NCBI RefSeq assembly: GCF_905212195.1
Contig: NZ_CAJMDQ010000013.1
Coordinates: forward strand, 1 to 38,079
Source: an uncultured Anaerotignum sp.
GTDB taxonomy: Bacteria; Bacillota; Clostridia; Lachnospirales; Anaerotignaceae
Reading direction: 5' to 3'
DNA: 38,079 nt
Positions 7,082 to 15,341 of this stretch are shown here, piece after piece (positions within the stretch are counted from its first letter, which is position 1; each line of letters begins with the position of its first letter). The position numbers and the translations under genes are program-made. The notes below the pieces were generated by a model. That model did not search any database, was not told where the DNA came from, and was given only the letters and a program-made list of their open reading frames with translations.

Positions 7082-8143
7082 ATGAAAACCATTTTGCGCA
7101 AGGTTGACCCCCTGCAGCCCGATGCAGACATCATCGCCGAAGGAGCCGAAATCCTCAAAAGAGGCGGTCTGGTTGCTTTCCCAACAGAAACGGTTTATGG
7201 TTTGGGGGGCAACGGTCTGGACGGTGAAGCCTGCAAAGGCATTTATCTGGCAAAAGGTCGTCCTTCCGACAATCCTTTGATCCTGCATATCTCCCAAATC
7301 AGTGAATTGCGTCCCATTGTGCGGGAGATTCCTGCGGCGGCGCAGAAACTTATGGATGCTTTCTGGCCGGGTCCATTGACCATGATTTTCCCCAAAACGG
7401 ATATTGTGCCTGATTCCGTCACTGGTGGACTGGATACGGTAGCAGTGCGCTTTCCGTCCCATCCTGTTGCCATGGCGTTGATTCGTGCGGCAGGTCTGCC
7501 CATTGCGGCACCCAGTGCCAACGCATCCGGTAAGCCCAGCCCCACAAGGGCATCCCATGTGGCTTTTGATCTGGATGGGAAGATTGATATGATTCTCGAT
7601 GGCGGTGCGGCAGAATGGGGACTGGAATCCACCATTGTGGATGTTTCCGTAACACCCCCGATGATTCTCCGTCCCGGTGCCATCACAAAGGAAATGATGG
7701 AGCCTTTTGTGGGCGAAGTGACTGTAGATCCTGCCATTTTGCAGAAACCGCAGGAAGGACTGCGTCCCAAAGCCCCCGGCATGAAGTACACCCATTATTC
7801 CCCCAGAGCGGAAGTATATCTGGTGCGGGGAGAAGGGGTACAGGCGAAGATCAATGCCCTGACTGCACAGGAAAAAGCAGCAGGGAAAAAAGTCGGCGTT
7901 CTTGCCACAGAAGAATCCAAAGACGGCTATACAGCGGACATTGTCCTGTCTGTAGGCAGTCGGGAAAATCTGGAGGAAGTGGGCGCCAACCTGTTCAAAG
8001 TATTGCGCAAATTCGATTTCTTGGAAGCAGATACGGTATACGCGGAAGTATTCCCTCTGGAAGGGGAAGGGCTGGCCATCATGAACCGGCTCCAGAAGTC
8101 TGCCGGATACCGTTTCATTGAAGCGAAAGGAGAAGAAAAATGA
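7082..8143 (+). CDS. Threonylcarbamoyl-AMP synthase (Sua5/YwlC type)
   Basis: This 353-residue protein makes threonylcarbamoyl-AMP from Thr, bicarbonate and ATP, the first step of t6A37 modification of ANN-decoding tRNAs; cytoplasmic. The N-terminal YrdC/TsaC domain (about 15-205) has GGLVAFPTETVYGLG, KGRPSDNPLI and the SANASGKPSPT region. The C-terminal Sua5 domain (about 235-345) marks the long Sua5 form rather than the short TsaC. The ATG at 7082 is chosen because it matches the family start (KTILRKVDP); the ribosome site is weak, with GCGGAG inside the upstream gene's end, so translation is probably coupled. It overlaps rpiB by four bases. Confidence 0.95.
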   Translation: MKTILRKVDPLQPDADIIAEGAEILKRGGLVAFPTETVYGLGGNGLDGEACKGIYLAKGRPSDNPLILHISQISELRPIVREIPAAAQKLMDAFWPGPLTMIFPKTDIVPDSVTGGLDTVAVRFPSHPVAMALIRAAGLPIAAPSANASGKPSPTRASHVAFDLDGKIDMILDGGAAEWGLESTIVDVSVTPPMILRPGAITKEMMEPFVGEVTVDPAILQKPQEGLRPKAPGMKYTHYSPRAEVYLVRGEGVQAKINALTAQEKAAGKKVGVLATEESKDGYTADIVLSVGSRENLEEVGANLFKVLRKFDFLEADTVYAEVFPLEGEGLAIMNRLQKSAGYRFIEAKGEEK

Positions 8144-8568
8144 TAGCACTTGGCTGTGACCACGGCGGTTTCCCTCTGATGAAGGAAGTCATCGCTTATT
8201 TAGACGCAAATAACATTCCTTATAAGAATTATGGGACATTCTCCGAAGAATCCGTGGATTATCCCGTATATGGCAAACTGGTTGCCCACGCTGTAGCAGA
8301 CGGCGAATGCGATAAAGGTATCCTCATCTGCGGCACAGGCATCGGTATCTCCATTGTGGCAAACAAAGTCAAAGGCATCCGTGCAGCACTGTGCGGCGAT
8401 GTGTTCTCCGCAAAAGCAACCAGAGAACATAACGATGCTAACATTCTGGCAATGGGCGCACGTGTGACAGGCCCCGGTCTGGCACTGGAAATCGTAAAAG
8501 CATTCTTGGAAACACCTTTTTCCAATGATGAACGCCATATCAGAAGAATCAAACAGATCGAAGATTGA
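8140..8568 (+). CDS. rpiB: Ribose-5-phosphate isomerase B
   Basis: This 142-residue enzyme interconverts ribose-5-P and ribulose-5-P in the pentose phosphate pathway. GCDHGGF (residues 5-11), the catalytic Cys64 in ICGTGIGISI and AREHNDANILAMGAR are all present, and the length is typical. The start overlaps the sua5 stop (ATGA) and has AAAGGAG upstream, indicating coupled translation. RpiB supplies ribose-5-P for PRPP, which fits with the downstream upp gene. Confidence 0.96.
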   Translation: MIALGCDHGGFPLMKEVIAYLDANNIPYKNYGTFSEESVDYPVYGKLVAHAVADGECDKGILICGTGIGISIVANKVKGIRAALCGDVFSAKATREHNDANILAMGARVTGPGLALEIVKAFLETPFSNDERHIRRIKQIED

Positions 8569-8582
8569 GAAAGGGGAAATCC

Positions 8583-9209
8583 ATGAGTAAATTATTCGTA
8601 TCGGAACATCCGCTGATCCAGAGCAAAATGGCAATGCTGCGTGACGCAGAAACTGGCGCAAAGGAATTTCGTGAGATCATCGGCGAAGTAGCCATGCTCC
8701 TTTCCTATGAAGCTACCAGAGACCTGCCCTTGAAAGAAGTTCAGGTGCAGACACCGGTGGATGTGGCACAGTGCCGCACCATCGACACAAAACTTGCCAT
8801 TGTGCCCATTCTCCGTGCAGGTATTGGCATGACAGAAGGTCTGCTGCGGCTCATGCCTACAGCAAAGATCGGACATATTGGTCTGTATCGTGACCCCAAT
8901 ACACTGCTGCCTGTGGAATATTACTGCAAACTGCCTGCCGATGTGGAAGAAAGAACTGTTTTTCTGACAGATCCCATGCTGGCAACAGGCGGCACAGCGG
9001 AAGCTGCCATCGGATTTTTGAAGGATAAAGGCGTAAAGAAAATCATCTTCCTGTGTATTCTGGCTGCGCCCGAAGGCGTGAAAAAGATACAGGAAGCCCA
9101 TCCTGATGTAGATATCTACGCAGCGGCTTATGATAAATGTCTGAATGACCATGGCTATATTGTGCCGGGTCTGGGGGACGCCGGTGACCGTATTTTCGGT
9201 ACGAAATAA
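8583..9209 (+). CDS. upp: Uracil phosphoribosyltransferase
   Basis: This 208-residue enzyme salvages uracil with PRPP to give UMP. The PRPP-binding loop DPMLATGGTAEAAI (about residues 136-149) and the uracil-binding C-terminus GLGDAGDRIFGTK are characteristic. The ATG at 8583 has AAAGGGGA upstream; a slightly longer in-frame start overlapping rpiB lacks a site. It is the last gene of the SEC-C/sua5/rpiB/upp unit. Length is normal for Upp. Confidence 0.97.
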   Translation: MSKLFVSEHPLIQSKMAMLRDAETGAKEFREIIGEVAMLLSYEATRDLPLKEVQVQTPVDVAQCRTIDTKLAIVPILRAGIGMTEGLLRLMPTAKIGHIGLYRDPNTLLPVEYYCKLPADVEERTVFLTDPMLATGGTAEAAIGFLKDKGVKKIIFLCILAAPEGVKKIQEAHPDVDIYAAAYDKCLNDHGYIVPGLGDAGDRIFGTK

Positions 9210-9222
9210 ACTGGGTTCCTTT

Positions 9223-9240
9223 TTTCGGCGTTTGCCGAAA
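9223..9240 (+). other. Small hairpin between upp and tagO-like gene
   Basis: TTTCGGC and GCCGAAA form a seven-pair stem with a GTTT loop. No T run follows on the plus strand, so it is more likely an mRNA stability or processing element than a terminator; the downstream gene may be co-transcribed. Confidence 0.4.
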
Positions 9241-9259
9241 GGGTTAGGAGTGAATTTTT

Positions 9260-10300
9260 TTGGTAGAGCATAACTGGTTGTTATATATTGCGGCTTTTGC
9301 CTGCGCTTTTGCCATTACGCTGGTGACAACACCTTTCGCAAAATGGCTTTCCGCAAAAGTGGGCGCCATTGACTATCCCAAAGACAGAGGGGTACATAAA
9401 AAACCTATGCCTCGTATGGGCGGCGTTGCCATTGTGCTGGGCTTTCTCATTACGGTGCTCATGGTCTATTTCTTTGACCGCAGCATGAGCCCCAAACAGT
9501 TTGTGGGCTTTATCGTAGGCGCTGGCATCATTGCGGTGCTGGGTATGATCGACGATATGAAAGACCTGCCGGCAAAACTGAAATTCTGCGTGCAGATCGT
9601 AGCGGCGCTGATCGTTATTTTCTCCGGCACACAGATTCAGATTGTGCTGTGGCCTGTAACGGCAACATTGCAGAAATTAAGTATTCCCATTACGCTGGTG
9701 TGGATCGTTGGTGTTACCAATGCGGTGAACCTCATCGACGGTCTGGACGGTCTGGCGGCAGGGGTAACAGGCATTGCGGCCCTGAGCCTCATGGTGCTAT
9801 GTATCATGACAGGTACCACCACAGCGGTGGTGCTGACAGCGGCTCTGGCAGGGGCATGTCTGGGCTTCTTGCCCCGTAACTTTAACCCCGCGGAAATTTT
9901 CATGGGGGATACAGGCTCCACATTTTTGGGCTTTGTGCTGGCAGTAACCAGTATTCTGGGCGTGTTCAAAGGCTATGCCCTGCTGGCGCTGGTAGTAAGT
10001 ATTTTCTGTATTGGTCTGCCCATTTTCGACACCATTTTTGCCATGCTTCGTCGTATGGCGAAACATCAGCCTATCATGCAGGCAGACAGAGGGCATCTGC
10101 ACCATAAACTCATTGACCATGGTTTCAGCCAGAAAAAGGCGGTACTCATTATGTATGCCATCAGTATTTTTCTGGGACTGCTTGCCATCTTCATTGCCGT
10201 CAAAGACTCCCGTATCTTCGTGGTGGCTTTGCTGACAGTGGTGGTACTGAGTTTCATCATTTACTATTTCAATGCCCACATCAAAAATAAAAATCAGTAA
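9260..10300 (+). CDS. tagO: Undecaprenyl-phosphate GlcNAc-1-P transferase (TagO/WecA type)
   Basis: This 346-residue integral membrane enzyme moves GlcNAc-1-phosphate from UDP-GlcNAc to undecaprenyl phosphate, the first step of teichoic acid or other surface glycan synthesis. Around ten membrane segments are visible. Family motifs present are GMIDDMKDLPAKLKF (metal-binding Asp pair), NAVNLIDGLDGLAAG, FMGDTGSTFLGF and RGHLHHKL, the last pointing to the WecA/TagO group rather than MraY. The start is TTG at 9260, with AGGAG nine bases upstream and the next residues matching the family N-terminus. It may be the last gene of the upp operon. Confidence 0.93.
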   Translation: MVEHNWLLYIAAFACAFAITLVTTPFAKWLSAKVGAIDYPKDRGVHKKPMPRMGGVAIVLGFLITVLMVYFFDRSMSPKQFVGFIVGAGIIAVLGMIDDMKDLPAKLKFCVQIVAALIVIFSGTQIQIVLWPVTATLQKLSIPITLVWIVGVTNAVNLIDGLDGLAAGVTGIAALSLMVLCIMTGTTTAVVLTAALAGACLGFLPRNFNPAEIFMGDTGSTFLGFVLAVTSILGVFKGYALLALVVSIFCIGLPIFDTIFAMLRRMAKHQPIMQADRGHLHHKLIDHGFSQKKAVLIMYAISIFLGLLAIFIAVKDSRIFVVALLTVVVLSFIIYYFNAHIKNKNQ

Positions 10301-10344
10301 GGTTCAGAGGAATCTGCCCTTTAGGGGCTTCTTCATAAGAAAAC

Positions 10345-10388
10345 AAAGAAAGCTGAAATCAGAGGATTTCAGCTTTCTTATATTTTAT
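10345..10388 (+). terminator. Rho-independent terminator
   Basis: A stem of about 15 pairs (AAGAAAGCTGAAATC / GATTTCAGCTTTCTT) with loop AGAG is followed by ATATTTTAT. It closes the tagO-like gene. Confidence 0.8.
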
Positions 10389-10435
10389 CAGACTTGTTTT
10401 CTGAATGGGAACTTGCTGAGCAGGTTCCTCTTTTA

Positions 10436-10464
10436 TTGTGAAGGGAAGGGTTTTGTAGTATAAT
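10436..10464 (+). promoter_or_regulatory. Promoter of dnaD-dnaI operon
   Basis: TTGTGA (10436-10441), 17 bases, TATAAT (10459-10464), 34 bases before the dnaD start. Confidence 0.8.
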
Positions 10465-10498
10465 AACCCTGTATGCATAAAGAAAAGGAGGGAGAGAT

Positions 10499-11437
10499 AT
10501 GGCGGAGGAAATCCGTATTTTGAAAGATTTTATCGAAAAAGAAGTGCCAAAAGCGCCCCCGCTGTATGTGTCCGTCTTTTTGATGACAAAAGCGGCAGAA
10601 GGCAAGACTTCAGCGGCAGAAATCGCGGAAAAACTGGAAATACTGGAAAGCGATGTGCTGAAAGCATGGCGGTATTGGGAGGAACGGGACTGTTTCGCAA
10701 GAGAAACGGCGCAGGTGTCCCAGCCAAAAGCCATTCCCTCGGAACGCCCACAGTATTCCCCTGCGGAATTGTCCTGTTATCTGAAACGGGAGGATGTGAA
10801 ACGGCTGTTCCAGTCTGCCCAGCAGAAATTGGGCAAGACCCTTTCCAGCGGCGATATGGCGACACTGTTCAGCTTTTATGACTGGCTGGGACTGCCTTTG
10901 GAGGTCATTGACCTGCTGTTGACTTACTGTGTTTCCCGTGGCAAACGGGGGATGCATTATATCGAAAAAGTCGCCATGGGCTGGGCAGAGGAAGGCTTGG
11001 ATTCTCTGGAAGCCGTGGAGGAATATTTGCAGATACGCAAGGAAGGCTATGGCGCCATCATGCGTGCCTTTGGGCAGGGAAAACGTCTGCCTGCGCCGGA
11101 AGAAGAAACATATATGAAAAAATGGCTGCGGGAGTATAAGCTGCCGCTGGATGTGGTGGTAACGGCTTGCGAGCGCACCATCATGCGTACGGGCGGTGTC
11201 AGCTTTGCCTATGCGGATAAAATTTTGCAGCAGTGGCATCAGGCAGGGGTGAAAAGTCAGGAGGATATTGCCAGACTGGATGAAGCTTTTGCGGCAAAAC
11301 GCGCCCAGCAGAAGGCTTCCGAGCAGCCCAGACAGACAGCGCCCCAAAGACAGAACCGTTTCATCAACTACACCCAAAGAGAATGGGACTATAACGAACT
11401 GGAACGGCTGGAACGGGAAAAACAAAGAGAATGGTAA
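10499..11437 (+). CDS. DnaD domain replication initiation protein
   Basis: This 312-residue protein has an N-terminal winged-helix-like region (about 20-75; AAEIAEKLEILESDVLKAWRYWEE) and two DnaD (DnaB_2) modules. The first, at about 110-185, holds FSFYDWLGLPLEVIDLLLTYC; the second, at about 200-255, holds WLREYKLPLDVVVTACERTI. The positively charged tail holds YTQREWDYNELERLE. Such proteins help load the replicative helicase at origins or in restart in low-GC Gram-positives. The start ATG is behind AAAAGGAGGGA. It lies directly upstream of the helicase loader gene, as expected for a primosome operon. Confidence 0.92.
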   Translation: MAEEIRILKDFIEKEVPKAPPLYVSVFLMTKAAEGKTSAAEIAEKLEILESDVLKAWRYWEERDCFARETAQVSQPKAIPSERPQYSPAELSCYLKREDVKRLFQSAQQKLGKTLSSGDMATLFSFYDWLGLPLEVIDLLLTYCVSRGKRGMHYIEKVAMGWAEEGLDSLEAVEEYLQIRKEGYGAIMRAFGQGKRLPAPEEETYMKKWLREYKLPLDVVVTACERTIMRTGGVSFAYADKILQQWHQAGVKSQEDIARLDEAFAAKRAQQKASEQPRQTAPQRQNRFINYTQREWDYNELERLEREKQREW

Positions 11438-11452
11438 GGCAGGTGAGAAATT

Positions 11453-12445
11453 TTGGCAACCAGAACACAGATTTATAAAGAAATTCTGCGGGAATATGAC
11501 GCTCTGCGGACAGAACAGGCGGCAAAACTCCGTCAGCGGAAAGAAGAAATCTACCGCCGTTTGCCCCGTGTACGGGAAATCGACGAAACCCTTTCCATGC
11601 TGGGGGTACAAACCGCAAAGCTGGTGCTTCTGAAGCCCGGTGATATGCAGGATGCCTTGGTGGAAATGCGGGCAAAACAGAAAGAATTGCAGACAGAACG
11701 GCGGATGTTATTGGAAAGCATCGGCTTGACTCCGGCAGATATGGAATTGCAATACGTCTGCGAAACCTGCAAGGATACGGGCTATGTGGATAACGTGCCC
11801 TGCACCTGCCTGAAACAGAAAGTCATGGACAAGCTTTATGACCAGTCCAATGTGCGGGATATTGTGAAAGTGGAAAACTTCGACCACTTTGATGTACGTC
11901 TTTACAGCGAGCAGGTTTCCAAAAAAGAAGGTATCTCTCCCAGAGAAAACGCCATGCAGATTTTGCGTCAGGCATTGGCTTTCGTTGAAAACTTCGCCGA
12001 TGGAGGACAGAATCTTTTGCTCTACGGCGCAACGGGCTTAGGGAAAACATTCCTGTGCAGCTGCATCGCCAAAGAATTGCTGGATCAGGGCTATGTGGTG
12101 CTGTATCTGACGGCAGGTCAGCTGTTCCGCAAGCTGGAAGAAATCCGTTTTTCCAAGGATGAGGATGCGGAAAAAGAAGAATGGGACAAGGAATTGCTGG
12201 AAGCGGATTTGCTCATCATCGATGACTTGGGCACAGAGTTTGCAACCCTCTTTACAGCGTCGGAACTGTTCCGCCTCATCAATGACCGGAAGTTGAAAAA
12301 TAAATCCGTTATCATTTCCACAAATCTGAATCCCGAGGACATTACCAATCAGTATTCAGACCGCATCACTTCCCGTCTGCGGGAGTATAAAGTGTTGAAA
12401 TTCTTCGGGGATGATATCCGCGTGGTGAAGAAATTCCGAAAGTGA
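11453..12445 (+). CDS. Helicase loader ATPase (DnaI/DnaC type)
   Basis: This 330-residue AAA+ protein loads the replicative helicase. The N-terminal half (about 1-130) contains a coiled stretch and a zinc-like cysteine set (C103, C106, C117, C119), as in the DnaI N-domain. The Walker A GATGLGKT (192-199), Walker B LLIIDDLGTE (about 244-253) and sensor region SVIISTNLNPEDI follow. The start is TTG at 11453, with AGGTGA upstream and the expected family start; no better ATG exists before the conserved part. The gap to dnaD is 15 bases, so both are co-transcribed. Confidence 0.93.
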   Translation: MATRTQIYKEILREYDALRTEQAAKLRQRKEEIYRRLPRVREIDETLSMLGVQTAKLVLLKPGDMQDALVEMRAKQKELQTERRMLLESIGLTPADMELQYVCETCKDTGYVDNVPCTCLKQKVMDKLYDQSNVRDIVKVENFDHFDVRLYSEQVSKKEGISPRENAMQILRQALAFVENFADGGQNLLLYGATGLGKTFLCSCIAKELLDQGYVVLYLTAGQLFRKLEEIRFSKDEDAEKEEWDKELLEADLLIIDDLGTEFATLFTASELFRLINDRKLKNKSVIISTNLNPEDITNQYSDRITSRLREYKVLKFFGDDIRVVKKFRK

Positions 12446-12454
12446 GGGATTGCC

Positions 12455-12721
12455 ATGAAAAGTGAGTTGTGCCAGATTCCCGGCGTGGGGCCGAAAATGG
12501 CGTCCTATCTGGAACAGCAGGGCATCCATACCCTTGCAGACCTGAAGGGGAAAGACCCTCAGGAAATTTATGAAAAAGATTGTGCCGCTAAGGGCTTTCG
12601 GGTTGACCCCTGCGCCCTGTACGTCTGGCGGCTGGCAGTCTACTATGCGGAAAATGAGGAGAAAGACCCGGAAAAACTGAAATGGTGGTACTGGAAAGAC
12701 CACCCATACCCGGAAAGATAA
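12455..12721 (+). CDS. Cdd1-like helix-hairpin-helix protein
   Basis: This 88-residue protein begins with a helix-hairpin-helix (residues 5-30, CQIPGVGPKMASYLEQQG) and matches the small Cdd1 / 'pathogenicity locus' family through the run LKGKDPQEIYEKDCAAKGF and the end WWYWKDH. HhH units bind DNA non-specifically. It is the third gene in the dnaD operon, nine bases after the loader, which fits a DNA-metabolism role, but its activity is not established. The ATG follows GTGAGGGA. Confidence 0.88.
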   Translation: MKSELCQIPGVGPKMASYLEQQGIHTLADLKGKDPQEIYEKDCAAKGFRVDPCALYVWRLAVYYAENEEKDPEKLKWWYWKDHPYPER

Positions 12722-12727
12722 AGAGAA

Positions 12728-12761
12728 AGTCGTTCTTAGTAAAATAAGGACGGCTTTTTTT
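12728..12761 (+). terminator. Rho-independent terminator
   Basis: AGTCGTTCTTA pairs with TAAGGACGGCT (G-T wobbles) around GTAAAA and runs into T7. It ends the dnaD operon and abuts the spoIIE control region. Confidence 0.8.
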
Positions 12762-12802
12762 GTCGGAAAAAACAATACGATAAAGACAGGTTTCGCCAAA
12801 AA
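12759..12802 (+). promoter_or_regulatory. Two Spo0A-box-like sites before spoIIE
   Basis: TTTGTCGGAAAA (12759-12770) differs by one base from the 0A-box core TTTGTCGAAAA. On the minus strand, 12791-12802 reads TTTTGGCGAAAC, again one mismatch from the core. spoIIE is activated by phosphorylated Spo0A in Bacillus, so the location is meaningful. I cannot place the -10 with confidence. Confidence 0.45.
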
Positions 12803-12847
12803 AAACAGGCATATTTCCGTAAACTATGGCTATGGAGGGAAAGACAT

Positions 12848-15238
12848 ATGGAAAAAACGGAAATTTTACTGGAAACGGAACAGAAACTGCCCCCTTTGGG
12901 GAAAGCCCTGCGTCCAACTCCTGCCCCTAAGACGAAACAGAAAACTTCTCTGGCACAGGCAGGGAGATATGGCACCTTATGGGCCATGGTGTATCTTTGG
13001 AGCGGCGGCGAAGTATTGCAGATTTTACATCCCCTTGCCATGAGCATATTGACGGTGTTTCTTGGAAGTGGTCGGGTATTTTGGCTGGCATTGTCTGCGG
13101 CGGCGTTGGGCGGCATAGGAAACGGTGCAGCTTTGAAGCATGGAGCGGTGCTTTTGGCGGCAACCCTCATCCATTTAACATTGGGACGCTTTGTCACGAC
13201 GGAAGAAACCCTAAAAAAAGCCCTGTTAGGCGCTTTTGCCATGGCTTTGGGTGGATGCTTTTACGCCGTAGGGCAGGGCGGACTGACATTTTATTTTGTG
13301 GTGGCAGGAGTGGAAAGTGCTATGGTATTGGGCATTTCCCTGTTGGTGCAGAAAGGGGCAGGCGTGCTGTTTGCCCCCAAAAGAACGGCAGTGTGGAGCC
13401 GAGAAGAAACCTTATCGGTGCTTCTGATACTGGGCGGCGCTTTGACGGGGGCTGCACAGATGGAACTGCCTTTTTTGCAGGACAGGCTCTTTCCTGTGCT
13501 GACGGCGTTATTTTTGCTCATTGCCGCATGGCGGGAAGGCGTTGGCGGCGGCGCGGCGGCAGGTGCCCTCATGGGTTTTCTGCTCTTTGTTTGTGGTGTG
13601 GGGAATCTGCCACTTTTTGCGGTGCTGGCGTTGGGTGGATTGTTGGCTGGATGTTTGAAAGATGTTGGCAGGTTCTTTGCAGGAACGGCTTTCTGGATGA
13701 CAGCGGTACTGTTCAGTTTTTACGGCGAGCCTGTCTTTGAAAACAGAGAACAGCTTCTTTGGTTGGGTGTTGGTGCCTTGGTGTTTTTGTTCCTGCCCAA
13801 AAAGATATTGGCTGGTGCTGGGGGGCTATGGCAGGCAAATCAGGCAAAAGACCGCTATACCCAGATGCGGGAAATGGCGGAGGAACGGCTGAAAGGCTTC
13901 GGGAAAGCCTTTCACGGTCTGGCGAAGGTATTCGGCGGCGAAGAAGAAATGAGGAAACAGGAAATTTCTGCCTTAGTAGATACGGTGGCGGAGAAGGTCT
14001 GCCAAAGCTGCGGCATGGCGCACTATTGCTGGGATGAAGAAGTATATCGTACTTACAGTATGACATTTTCCGCTTTGTCCTGTTGTGACGGAGCAGGACG
14101 GGTCACCACGGAACAGCTTCCAGCGTGGTTTCAGGAAATGTGCCCCCGAAAAGAAGCCTTTGCCCAAACGGTATGCACTGTCTATGAGCGATACCGTCAA
14201 GATTTGGTCTGGGCAGGCAGATTGCAGGAGTGCCGGAATCTGGTGGGACAGCAGTTGGACGCCGTAGGCGGCATTCTGGAGGAACTGACAGGACAAATGG
14301 ATACAGGATGCATCATTCTGGAAAATTTACAGGAAAGCCTGACCCTTGCTTTGCGAAAAGCTGGCATCCGTGTACGGGAGGTACAGGTCACCGAGGAAAA
14401 AGGCGGCAGAGGGAAACAGGTGCGGCTGGTGGTGCGGGGATGCAATGGCAGAGGTATTTGTCGGGAAACCATCCTGCCTGTGGTGCGAAAAACACTGGGG
14501 CGGCAGATGGAACAGGCGGATGAAAATGTGTGCCATCTGGAAGGAGAAGGCTGTGTGCTGACCTTTGTGGAAGCCCCTGTTTTTGCATTGACAGCGGCAA
14601 CGGCTTTTGCAGCAGGAGAAATGGGCAAGCCCTGCGGCGATGCATCTTCTTTTCTGGAAAGCGAAAGGGGGACTGCCCTTTTGGCGGTGTCTGACGGCAT
14701 GGGCACCGGAGAAAAAGCGGCGGCGGAAAGCAAGGCTGCCATTGAACTTTTGGAACAGTTTGCGGCGGCAGGATTTTCCAGAGAATTGGCGGTGCAGCTC
14801 ATCAATTCCGCTTTGCTTTTGCGGCGAGCAGAGGAGAACTATGCAACGTTGGATATTTGCAGCATAGACCTTTACGACGGACAGGCGGAGTTTATCAAGC
14901 TGGGGGCGGTGGCTTCTTTTATCTGCCGGGGAAATCGGGTCATTTCCGTTTATGCCCATACATTGCCTGCAGGGATACTGGAACAGGTGCGTGTGGAGAA
15001 AAACGACATGCGCCTGAAGGATGGGGACTTGATTCTTCTTTTGACGGACGGTATCACCGATGCTTTTGGAGGAGAGCGGCAGACAGCCCAATGGCTGGAG
15101 GAAAAATTTTTGCCCCAAGGATTCGCAAACCCTCAAGACGCGGCGGATTTTATATTACAGGCGGCGCAGGAGCATTGCCAGAAAGAACCGGACGACATGA
15201 CGGTGCAGGCGGCAAGATTCTGGAAAAAAATTGCGTGA
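12848..15238 (+). CDS. spoIIE: Stage II sporulation protein E (SpoIIE phosphatase)
   Basis: This 796-residue protein has the three-part SpoIIE layout. Residues about 35-330 hold roughly ten membrane segments. A central cytoplasmic regulatory part (about 330-580) includes the cysteine-containing segment VCQSCGMAHYCW seen in SpoIIE. The C-terminal PP2C-type phosphatase (about 590-796) has LAVSDGMGTGEKA near residue 611 and LLLTDGITDAFGG near 732, with metal-binding Asp residues. In spore formers it dephosphorylates SpoIIAA to activate sigma-F and acts in polar septation. The ATG is behind TGGAGGGA. spoIIE followed by tilS, hpt and ftsH is the classic Firmicutes order. Confidence 0.96.
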   Translation: MEKTEILLETEQKLPPLGKALRPTPAPKTKQKTSLAQAGRYGTLWAMVYLWSGGEVLQILHPLAMSILTVFLGSGRVFWLALSAAALGGIGNGAALKHGAVLLAATLIHLTLGRFVTTEETLKKALLGAFAMALGGCFYAVGQGGLTFYFVVAGVESAMVLGISLLVQKGAGVLFAPKRTAVWSREETLSVLLILGGALTGAAQMELPFLQDRLFPVLTALFLLIAAWREGVGGGAAAGALMGFLLFVCGVGNLPLFAVLALGGLLAGCLKDVGRFFAGTAFWMTAVLFSFYGEPVFENREQLLWLGVGALVFLFLPKKILAGAGGLWQANQAKDRYTQMREMAEERLKGFGKAFHGLAKVFGGEEEMRKQEISALVDTVAEKVCQSCGMAHYCWDEEVYRTYSMTFSALSCCDGAGRVTTEQLPAWFQEMCPRKEAFAQTVCTVYERYRQDLVWAGRLQECRNLVGQQLDAVGGILEELTGQMDTGCIILENLQESLTLALRKAGIRVREVQVTEEKGGRGKQVRLVVRGCNGRGICRETILPVVRKTLGRQMEQADENVCHLEGEGCVLTFVEAPVFALTAATAFAAGEMGKPCGDASSFLESERGTALLAVSDGMGTGEKAAAESKAAIELLEQFAAAGFSRELAVQLINSALLLRRAEENYATLDICSIDLYDGQAEFIKLGAVASFICRGNRVISVYAHTLPAGILEQVRVEKNDMRLKDGDLILLLTDGITDAFGGERQTAQWLEEKFLPQGFANPQDAADFILQAAQEHCQKEPDDMTVQAARFWKKIA

Positions 15239-15239
15239 G

Positions 15240-15280
15240 AAAAGGCGTGGAATCACAGGCTGTGGTTTTGCGCCTTTTTG
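15240..15280 (+). terminator. Rho-independent terminator of spoIIE
   Basis: A long hairpin (AAAAGGCG / CGCCTTTT closing an extended wobble-rich inner stem with a GGC loop) ends in TTTTTGG, just after the spoIIE stop. Confidence 0.75.
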
Positions 15281-15341
15281 GATTTTCATTGACGGCAGGG
15301 CGGTTTTCGTGTAAAGTTTTCACAGAAAGGCGGCGAGGAAT

